Source: an uncultured Alphaproteobacteria bacterium
Lineage (GTDB): Bacteria > Pseudomonadota > Alphaproteobacteria > RF32 > CAG-239
DNA length: 10,276 nucleotides
Direction: 5' to 3'
Assembly: GCA_934276635.1 (NCBI GenBank)
Contig: CAKQTH010000020.1
Location: forward strand, 1-10,276
Under the pieces are notes generated by a model. It was not told the origin of the DNA. It saw only the letters and a list, made by a program, of their open reading frames with translations, and did not search any database. The position numbers and the translations under genes were made by a program. Below, piece by piece: positions 5,450 to 10,276 of the stretch. Every line of letters begins with the position of its first letter. Position 1 is the first letter of the stretch.

Positions 5450-7177
5450 ATGAAATCTTTAGAACAAACAATCAACGAAAAATTTGCAACCGCATTCAAG
5501 GCGCTCGGCTTTGATGAAAAATTTGCCGCAATAAAGCCTTCCGACCGTCCGGATTTGAGCGATTTTCAATGCAACGGCGCGCTTGCTCTGGCAAAGGCCG
5601 AACACAAAAATCCGCGTGAAATTGCCGCAACTATTGTTGAAAAGCTCAAAGACGATGCCGATTTTGCAAAAATATCCATTGACGGCCCCGGTTTTATAAA
5701 TGTTAGCCTTTCTGATGATTGTTTGGCAAATGTTGCAAACCAAACGGCAGAAGATTCTCGTTTCGGGGTGCAAAAAGTTTCCGACCCGCATTGCGTCGTT
5801 ATGGATTTCGGCGGTCCGAATGTGGCAAAAGCCATGCATGTCGGACATCTGCGTTCTGGCGTTATCGGCGAGGCAATTCAACGCATTGAGCGCTTTGTCG
5901 GCAACAAAGTGATTTCTGATGTTCACTTTGGCGACTGGGGAACTCCGATGGGTATGATTTTGGCGGAAATTATTCGTCAGGACGGAGATTTGAGCAAAAT
6001 AACCTCGTATGATATTGAAAAAATCACCGATTTTTATAAGCAGGCAAACGCACTCTGCAAAGAAGACGATGCTGCCAAAGCAGAAGCCGGAAGAGTTACG
6101 GCCGAACTTCAGGCAGGAAATCCGCAATACCGCGCCGCATGGCAGCATCTGCGCAATGAATCGGTCAAAGCGGTTAAAAAGAATTATGCCGATTTAGATG
6201 TAAATTTTGACCTCTGGCTCGGTGAAAGCGATGCGCACAAAACTTGCGGCGAAGTCGTAAAAATTGCCAAAGAAAAAAATCTGGCCGAGCTTGATGACGG
6301 AGCCCTGATTGTCCGCTTAAAAGAAACCAACAAGCCGAAACCTCCGGTTATTATGGTCAAAACCGACGGCGGATTCGGCTATCAGCTGACCGATATTGCC
6401 ACCATCAAAATGCGTGCTGATGATTTGCACGCGCAGGAGATTGTGTATATTACCGACGCACGTCAAAAGCTCCATTTTGAACAGGTTTTTGAAACTGCCG
6501 AAATGCTCGGTCTGTGCCCGAATGTCAAGCTTGAACATATTGAGTTTGGCACGGTTAACGGCGCTGACGGCAAGCCGTTCAAAACCCGTGACGGCGGCGT
6601 TATGAATCTTTCCGACCTGATTGAAATGTCAAAGGCAAAAGTTCGCGAATCAATGCCGACGCCGGACGAAAAATATTCGGCGGAATACATTGAAAATCTG
6701 GTTTCGCAAATTGCCATCGCTGCCATAAAATTTCAGGATTTGAAGAACAACATCGCGTCCGGCTATGTCTTCAACCTTGAAGATTTTGCAAAATTTGACG
6801 GTAAAACTGGCCCTTATATTCAATACGCCGTTGCCCGTATCAATTCCATCTTGCGCAAAGCCGCGGAAAACAACCTTTCTTGCGGAAAAATCGTTATTAC
6901 AAATCCGGAAGAGCGCAATCTGATTTTGAAAATCTGTCAGCTCAATTCGGTTGTAATGCGCGCGCATCAGGAAAAAGAGCCGAGCATAATTTCGGAATAT
7001 GTATATTCTTTGGCGCAGCTGTTCAGCCTGTTTTATAACACATCGCCGATTATGTCCGCAGAAGACAAAAATATCGCGGCTTCCCGCTTGACTCTTGCCA
7101 AACTCTGCCGCGACATTCTGAAGCTTTTGCTCAACCTTTTGGGAATTGAAGCTCCCGAGATTATGCTCAAAGCATAG
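5450..7177 (+). CDS. argS: Arginyl-tRNA synthetase
   Basis: It charges tRNA-Arg with arginine in the cytoplasm. The 575 residues match the usual length. The N-terminal tRNA D-loop recognition domain covers about 1-105. The class I catalytic core begins with VVMDFGGPNVAKAMHVGHLRS (116-136), where HVGH at 130-133 is the HIGH signature. The KMSKS position is degenerate, as in many ArgRS enzymes: FKTRDGGVMNLSDLI (377-391). The DALR-type anticodon-binding domain occupies about 450-575 (GPYIQYAVARINSILRK at 454-470, SLFYNTSPI at 526-534, LLGIEAPE near the end). AAGGA at 5436-5440 lies 9 bases upstream of the ATG. It is preceded by the lipoprotein gene in the same unit and converges on the HD gene with a two-base gap. 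Confidence 0.96.
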   Translation: MKSLEQTINEKFATAFKALGFDEKFAAIKPSDRPDLSDFQCNGALALAKAEHKNPREIAATIVEKLKDDADFAKISIDGPGFINVSLSDDCLANVANQTAEDSRFGVQKVSDPHCVVMDFGGPNVAKAMHVGHLRSGVIGEAIQRIERFVGNKVISDVHFGDWGTPMGMILAEIIRQDGDLSKITSYDIEKITDFYKQANALCKEDDAAKAEAGRVTAELQAGNPQYRAAWQHLRNESVKAVKKNYADLDVNFDLWLGESDAHKTCGEVVKIAKEKNLAELDDGALIVRLKETNKPKPPVIMVKTDGGFGYQLTDIATIKMRADDLHAQEIVYITDARQKLHFEQVFETAEMLGLCPNVKLEHIEFGTVNGADGKPFKTRDGGVMNLSDLIEMSKAKVRESMPTPDEKYSAEYIENLVSQIAIAAIKFQDLKNNIASGYVFNLEDFAKFDGKTGPYIQYAVARINSILRKAAENNLSCGKIVITNPEERNLILKICQLNSVVMRAHQEKEPSIISEYVYSLAQLFSLFYNTSPIMSAEDKNIAASRLTLAKLCRDILKLLLNLLGIEAPEIMLKA

Positions 7178-7199
7178 AACTACATTGTTCTGATTTTTT
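7176..7199 (+). terminator. Weak hairpin-T-run at the argS stop
   Basis: AGAAC (7176-7180) can pair with GTTCT (7187-7191), followed by GATTTTTTC. It overlaps the argS stop and the end of the convergent HD gene. The stem is only five pairs, so terminator function is doubtful. Confidence 0.3.
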
Positions 7200-8046
7200 C
7201 GTCATAGCGGATTTTCAAATAGTCCGCTATGGTGTTTTCGACAAGCGAACGAATCTGCTTGTCTTTTTCATAGCGATTAAATCCATCTATCATTTTGTTG
7301 AGTGAATTGTTTTTCACAATCAGATTAAACGACGGCACATAGTTCATATCAAACACCCATGAAAGCAAGTTGAGCCACCTGTCGGCGCGGTTTCTGGTCC
7401 TTTCTTTTGACACAATCTGAAACGCCGTAAAATCTTCCAGACTGTCGGTCGAAACCCCGAAATCTTCTTCTTTGTCCGACTCGGCAAAAACCTGCGAAAA
7501 CTTCTTTTTGCCCTGCCCCGACATCAGATAATAGTTCGCGGTTTTGTCGGCATCGCGCACCAAAAAGATAATCTCGACAATTTCTCGCTGCAGCTTTTTG
7601 TCTTTTATGGAAGAAAATTCTTCATCGGCATACAAATCTTCTATCATATCGCCGTGATGCTTTATCGGGATTAAAATACGCAAATCATTATATTTTGTAT
7701 TTTTCAAAACTTCATAACCCATCATTCCGTGATTGAGCTTTGTCGTCCACAAATCGTCGCTGCTGATATTGCCTTTTTCCAAATCGTACAATCTTTTGAT
7801 TTCTTCAAAACGGCCTATATCGTGCAATGTGGTTGCAAGCTTTGCCATACGCAAAAATTCTTCATCACGGTTTTTGAAAGTGTCTTCGTGTTTCATAATA
7901 TATTTCATCGCACCGACAACCTGCATCGAGTGATAAATTTTTTCATCGGCATAATCGCTGTAAAGCACGGAATCCTTCACATATTCTTTGGTTTCCGCAT
8001 AATGTTTTTTCAGCAGCTTTACAGCTTCTTCAATTGTTTTATCCAT
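7180..8046 (-). CDS. HD-domain metal-dependent phosphohydrolase
   Basis: The 288-residue protein has the HD-superfamily metal ligands in order: H39 (YHSMQ), H75-D76 (TLHDIGRFEEI), H106 (LNHGMMG), H130-H131 (IKHHGD) and D165 (VRDADKTANY). Such proteins hydrolyse phosphate esters, often of nucleotides. The order H...HD...H...HH...D resembles HD hydrolases with two close metals, but the substrate cannot be named. The C-terminal third (200-288) shows no motif I know. The start is ATG 8046 rather than the in-frame ATG 8058, because GGAGG lies between the two (8052-8056), five bases before 8046. It has its own promoter and ends two bases from argS. Confidence 0.85.
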   Translation of the reverse strand: MDKTIEEAVKLLKKHYAETKEYVKDSVLYSDYADEKIYHSMQVVGAMKYIMKHEDTFKNRDEEFLRMAKLATTLHDIGRFEEIKRLYDLEKGNISSDDLWTTKLNHGMMGYEVLKNTKYNDLRILIPIKHHGDMIEDLYADEEFSSIKDKKLQREIVEIIFLVRDADKTANYYLMSGQGKKKFSQVFAESDKEEDFGVSTDSLEDFTAFQIVSKERTRNRADRWLNLLSWVFDMNYVPSFNLIVKNNSLNKMIDGFNRYEKDKQIRSLVENTIADYLKIRYDEKIRTM

Positions 8047-8051
8047 TGTTA

Positions 8052-8056
8052 CCTCC
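8052..8056 (-). promoter_or_regulatory. Ribosome binding site of the HD gene
   Basis: The minus strand reads GGAGG then TAACA before ATG 8044-8046. It shows that the longer reading from 8058 would start inside or ahead of the site and is unlikely. Confidence 0.75.
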
Positions 8057-8070
8057 ATAAACCAAATGGC

Positions 8071-8098
8071 AATATACGCTCAAATTTTATAAAATCAA
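8071..8098 (-). promoter_or_regulatory. Promoter of the HD gene
   Basis: On the minus strand TTGATT (8093-8098), a 16-base spacer and TATATT (8071-8076) lie 25 bases upstream of the start codon, between the barrel gene's terminator and the HD gene. Confidence 0.55.
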
Positions 8099-8100
8099 AC

Positions 8101-8132
8101 AAAAAAAGACGGCATATTTCAGCCGCCTTTTT
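8101..8132 (-). terminator. Intrinsic terminator of the FadL-type gene
   Basis: On the minus strand AAAGGCGGC (8130-8122) pairs with GCCGTCTTT (8113-8105), with one G-U pair and an eight-base loop. A T-run follows (complement of A 8101-8107). It lies 20 bases after the stop codon at 8152. Confidence 0.8.
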
Positions 8133-8151
8133 CGTCCTTCTCCCTAAAAGA

Positions 8152-9378
8152 CTAAAAGTTATATTGAACCTGAATTCCAAACATATTGCTGTAATTGTGG
8201 AACTTTGCTTTTGCGGTTGTGTCGTTGTCAAAGTTGTCGGATTTTGCCTCTTTCATAAACAGGTGGGAGTATCCGAAATCATACTGGAATTTTTCGGTTT
8301 TGTAGCTGATACCGGCAGTTATCCAATATCTGTCCGAATCCGGAATTCTGACTGTTCTGTATTTGTTTTTCTTAATCGGAGCGCGGTCATAGGCAACACC
8401 GGTTCTCAAGGTCAGATTGTCATTGCAATAATAGTCAAGCCCCAAAGAATATGTCCAAATATTATCCCATTTTTCCGGAATAGATGCACCGCGGCCGGAA
8501 GAAGATGTCATCACAAAGTTATCAAACACATTCCACTTTGTCCAACGCGCAGTAGCACTCAAACCGAATTTTGGATCAATTTTGTGATATCCGGACAATG
8601 TGAATGTTGACGGTAAAGTCATCTTTGAGCGACCATCATACAAACCATCTAGAACAGTTCCTGTTCCTTTAACTCTGTGAGCGCCTTTTACGGTGTGAGC
8701 GTTGTTATAGCGATAAGAAACGCCGATTCGCGTATTTTCGGAATGTTCATACATTGCGCCGAGCGACCAGCTGTTTGCCGACCAACCGTCCAAATCCATC
8801 TTGTTTTCGGAACCGTTGCCCATAGGATCATTTCTGACATCGCCATGAACATAGCGTACTACCCAGCCTGCACCAATGGAAAGTTTATCCATAACACGAT
8901 AAGCTATGGTCGGAGAAATGTCTACAACTTCAAGCTCGGTCTTTGTTCCGTGTCTTGCACCGAACCAATATTTGTTATAGTCGGTGGCAAGTCCGAACGG
9001 AGTAAATACGCCCAATCCGATAGCCAAATCATCATTTACTTTCTTTTGAGCAAAGAAATGCGGCAAAATTTTGTAAAGGTCGACTTTTCCGTCCGGCTTG
9101 TTCTTAATCGGAGTTCCGCCGTAATAAAGTGCACCTTTAACATCGGAGTGCATCTGCACTGCCGAAACACCGATTTGCATACCGGTATCTTTGAGCAGCA
9201 TTCCGGCCGGATTAAACGCAATAGCGGAATAGTCGTCGCCGACAACTCCGACGCCAGCAAATGCACGGCCGAGGTTTACGGCAGAAAATTCATTCAGTTG
9301 ATATCCGCTTGCTTGTGCGTTTGTTGTGCACAGGGCAAAAGCCGCGCCACACAAGGCGATATAGCTTATTTTTTTCAT
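8152..9378 (-). CDS. FadL/OmpP1/TodX-family outer-membrane transporter
   Basis: The 408-residue product is an outer-membrane barrel that in this family takes up hydrophobic compounds such as long-chain fatty acids or aromatics. A signal peptide (1-23) ends AQA, and the mature chain begins SGYQLNE, the family's plug-forming N-terminus. LGRAFAG (36-42), GDDYSAIAFNPAGM (47-60) and the NPAG motif (56-59) are typical. About a dozen alternating beta strands follow, and the C-terminus IQVQYNF carries the terminal Phe for BAM assembly. The specific substrate is not readable. GAGG lies 11 bases upstream of the ATG. It has its own terminator and shares a regulatory region with the divergent HxlR-type gene, which may control it. 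Confidence 0.9.
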   Translation of the reverse strand: MKKISYIALCGAAFALCTTNAQASGYQLNEFSAVNLGRAFAGVGVVGDDYSAIAFNPAGMLLKDTGMQIGVSAVQMHSDVKGALYYGGTPIKNKPDGKVDLYKILPHFFAQKKVNDDLAIGLGVFTPFGLATDYNKYWFGARHGTKTELEVVDISPTIAYRVMDKLSIGAGWVVRYVHGDVRNDPMGNGSENKMDLDGWSANSWSLGAMYEHSENTRIGVSYRYNNAHTVKGAHRVKGTGTVLDGLYDGRSKMTLPSTFTLSGYHKIDPKFGLSATARWTKWNVFDNFVMTSSSGRGASIPEKWDNIWTYSLGLDYYCNDNLTLRTGVAYDRAPIKKNKYRTVRIPDSDRYWITAGISYKTEKFQYDFGYSHLFMKEAKSDNFDNDTTAKAKFHNYSNMFGIQVQYNF

Positions 9379-9423
9379 CAGATTTAAGTCCTCTGTAGTT
9401 AATGTAAAAATATATCTTGCAAC

Positions 9424-9452
9424 ACAATAGAAAATATTGTAGTTTCTGTAAA
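9424..9452 (-). promoter_or_regulatory. Promoter of the FadL-type gene, overlapping a palindrome
   Basis: On the minus strand TTTACA (9447-9452), 17 bases, then TATTGT (9424-9429). The -10 box is one half of the inverted repeat ACAATA-GAAAA-TATTGT (9424-9440), so a protein bound there would block this promoter. Confidence 0.5.
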
Positions 9453-9466
9453 GTAGGCACTTTAAT
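9438..9466 (+). promoter_or_regulatory. Possible promoter of the HxlR-type gene
   Basis: TTGTAG (9438-9443), a 17-base spacer and TTTAAT (9461-9466). The -35 match is weak and the -10 match good. It overlaps the divergent promoter region. Confidence 0.35.
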
Positions 9467-9472
9467 GTAGCC

Positions 9473-9492
9473 TAGTTTCTGTTTGGAAACTA
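9473..9492. promoter_or_regulatory. Inverted repeat, candidate HxlR operator
   Basis: TAGTTTC (9473-9479) and GAAACTA (9486-9492) form a perfect 7-base inverted repeat with a 6-base spacer. The left arm with its neighbours, TAGTTTCTGT, also occurs at 9440-9449, 33 bases away (about three helical turns). It lies just downstream of the proposed hxlR-type promoter, consistent with autoregulation. Confidence 0.45.
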
Positions 9493-9517
9493 ATTTTGGA
9501 AAATAAGGCTTTGAACA

Positions 9518-9910
9518 ATGAAAAAAAATGTTGAAAAAATTTTTGAGACTTCTTTTGCGGAATTGACGCTCAATCTTATCGGCGATAAGTGGAAGCTGCA
9601 AATTTTGGAAAAGCTCTCGGAAGGGACTAAAAGATTCGGTGAGTTGAAAAAATCGCTCGGCAACATCACTCAAAAAGTTTTGACATCTAATCTGCGCGCT
9701 ATGGAAGAAAGCGGCCTTTTGGTTCGCAATGTGTATGCACAAATTCCGCCTAGAGTCGAATATACCTTGACATCTGTCGGCGAAAGCCTTAAACCGGTGA
9801 TTGACACAATGACCGCATGGGGTGCGGAATATCAGGAAAGACTTTCCGGATTTTTTGCTAACGCGGTTGTCAATCTTGAAACATCTATGACCTTTAAGGA
9901 ACAAGCATAA
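9518..9910 (+). CDS. HxlR-family winged-helix transcriptional regulator
   Basis: The 130-residue DNA-binding protein normally acts as a dimer. The winged-helix domain covers about 15-105: LNLIGDKWKLQILEKL (18-33), KRFGELKKSLGNITQKVLTSNLRAMEESGL (38-67, recognition helix in the second half), and a wing with IPPRVEYTLTSVGESL (76-91), close to the family consensus. Many HxlR proteins sense oxidants or aldehydes through an N-terminal Cys. This one has no cysteine at all, so a thiol switch is excluded. The C-terminus extends about 25 residues past the usual end. AAGG lies 9 bases upstream of the ATG. It is divergent from the FadL-type gene and ends 12 bases before tRNA-Gly. Confidence 0.9.
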   Translation: MKKNVEKIFETSFAELTLNLIGDKWKLQILEKLSEGTKRFGELKKSLGNITQKVLTSNLRAMEESGLLVRNVYAQIPPRVEYTLTSVGESLKPVIDTMTAWGAEYQERLSGFFANAVVNLETSMTFKEQA

Positions 9911-9922
9911 AAAGTTCCGCTT

Positions 9923-9996
9923 GCGGGTATAATTCAATGGTAGAATGAGAGCTTCCCAAGCTTTTAATGCGGGTTCGATTCCCGTTACCCGCTCCA
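9923..9996 (+). tRNA. tRNA-Gly (anticodon CCC)
   Basis: The 74-base gene folds fully: acceptor stem GCGGGTA/TACCCGC, D-arm ATTC/GAAT, anticodon stem AGAGC/GCTTT with one G-U pair, anticodon CCC at 9955-9957, T-arm with loop TTCGATT, and an encoded CCA at 9994-9996. It reads GGG glycine codons and closely resembles the E. coli CCC isoacceptor. It starts 12 bases after the HxlR-type gene with no terminator between them. Its final 19 bases are repeated downstream. Confidence 0.95.
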
Positions 9997-10054
9997 TTTA
10001 TGTTTTTCTCAAAAGTACACACAATCTTTCAATCCGGCACACACTCAAGGGAAT
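9978..10054 (+). repeat. 77-base direct repeat, copy 1 (includes tRNA-Gly 3' end)
   Basis: Copy 1 begins in the T-arm of tRNA-Gly and runs 58 bases past the CCA. It matches copy 2 at 10200-10276 base for base by eye, with an offset of 222. The last part, 10049-10062, is the reverse complement of the tRNA T-arm 9970-9983 (14 bases). Confidence 0.9.
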
Positions 10055-10077
10055 CGAACCCGAAAGGGCTCGCTAAG

Positions 10078-10105
10078 CAAAAAAGCAAACCGTTTTGCTT
10101 TTTTG
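10078..10105. terminator. Perfect 12-pair hairpin, probable tRNA-Gly terminator
   Basis: CAAAAAAGCAAA (10078-10089) pairs with TTTGCTTTTTTG (10094-10105) around a four-base loop. The A- and T-rich arms provide a T-run in both directions, so it can terminate transcription on either strand. It lies inside the 222-base repeat unit. Confidence 0.6.
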
Positions 10106-10115
10106 TCTGCCAGAG

Positions 10116-10176
10116 CAGCGCAATGTCTTATTGAGCCGAGGAGCGGCAGCGCCGACGGCGAAATTAGACACCGCTG
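10116..10176. repeat. Imperfect palindrome within the 222-base unit
   Basis: CAGCG-CAA-TGTCT (10116-10128) pairs with AGACA-C-CGCTG (10166-10176), and inside it CGGC (10144-10147) pairs with GCCG (10151-10154). It is more GC-rich than its surroundings. No open reading frame is convincing here. Confidence 0.5.
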
Positions 10177-10181
10177 AACGA

Positions 10182-10197
10182 GCAAAACTTGTTTTGC
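10182..10197. repeat. Short hairpin directly before repeat copy 2
   Basis: GCAAAA (10182-10187) pairs with TTTTGC (10192-10197) with loop CTTG. It ends two bases before the tRNA-derived repeat begins, so it could mark a recombination boundary. Confidence 0.4.
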
Positions 10198-10199
10198 GT

Positions 10200-10276
10200 A
10201 TTCCCGTTACCCGCTCCATTTATGTTTTTCTCAAAAGTACACACAATCTTTCAATCCGGCACACACTCAAGGGAAT
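10200..10276 (+). repeat. 77-base direct repeat, copy 2, carrying a tRNA-Gly 3' fragment
   Basis: The first 19 bases (10200-10218) equal the 3' end of tRNA-Gly, including CCA, but no tRNA body precedes them, so this is not a functional tRNA. The match is still running at the window edge, so the true repeat may be longer or continue as a tandem array. Confidence 0.9.

Noticed and set aside
5459..6148. 229-residue minus-strand frame within argS
   Set aside because: It is antisense to the arginyl-tRNA synthetase coding sequence, with no plausible start context.
7729..8610. 293-residue plus-strand frame spanning the HD gene, its promoter and the barrel gene end
   Set aside because: It crosses a terminator and two gene boundaries on the opposite strand and has no domain signal.
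9290..9997. 235-residue minus-strand reading frame beginning MERVTGIEPALKAWEALI
   Set aside because: Its first residues are the translated reverse complement of tRNA-Gly, a well-known source of false proteins, and the rest runs antisense through the HxlR-type gene and the promoter region.
9978..10276. CRISPR array
   Set aside because: Only two copies are seen, each at least 77 bases and separated by 145 bases, and the repeat contains a tRNA end. This does not fit CRISPR repeat and spacer lengths.

Overview
The window looks like chromosome from a Gram-negative bacterium. It holds an outer-membrane beta-barrel C-terminus ending in Phe, a FadL-type barrel with a Sec signal peptide, a lipoprotein, and a tRNA-Gly that closely resembles the proteobacterial form and has an encoded CCA. 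Base use is moderately AT-rich. My best guess is a host-associated alphaproteobacterium, because the aminoacyl-tRNA synthetases, the FQKDN/DG peptidoglycan-binding module and the small lipoprotein remind me of gut alphaproteobacteria. That placement is inference.

Layout. Bases 1-240 hold the end of an outer-membrane protein gene and three hairpins, the last a strong terminator. Bases 300-1990 are clearly more AT-rich (16-17 G+C in two sampled 60-base stretches, against 30 of 60 in argS). This stretch carries a small secreted Cys-rich protein (+) and a GH108 peptidoglycan hydrolase (-), whose stop codons overlap. The hydrolase is preceded by a near-consensus promoter, a short structured RNA and an intrinsic terminator: either an attenuated leader or a separate small RNA. 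Bases 2052-2266 hold two long hairpins with different outer stems but nearly the same loop region. Bases 2265-5072 (-) form a probable transcription unit: a YecA/UPF0149-like protein, a nitroreductase and an archaeal/eukaryotic-type prolyl-tRNA synthetase. Divergent from it are a small lipoprotein and arginyl-tRNA synthetase (5117-7177, +). An HD-domain hydrolase (-) meets argS tail to tail with 2 bases between them, and a FadL/OmpP1 barrel gene (-) lies upstream of it with its own terminator. An HxlR-type regulator (+) is divergent from the barrel gene, with palindromes in the shared promoter region. tRNA-Gly(CCC) follows the regulator.

The last 280 bases are a repeat zone. The final 19 bases of the tRNA plus 58 downstream bases recur 222 bases later, up to the window edge, with several hairpins between the copies. 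This looks like an attachment-site duplication or the beginning of a tandem array.

Most of the window is housekeeping (two synthetases, a tRNA) and envelope functions. The parts least explained by known families are the leader RNA before the GH108 gene, the paired shared-core hairpins, the tRNA-linked 222-base repeat, and the AT-rich pair of a secreted Cys-rich protein with a lytic enzyme.
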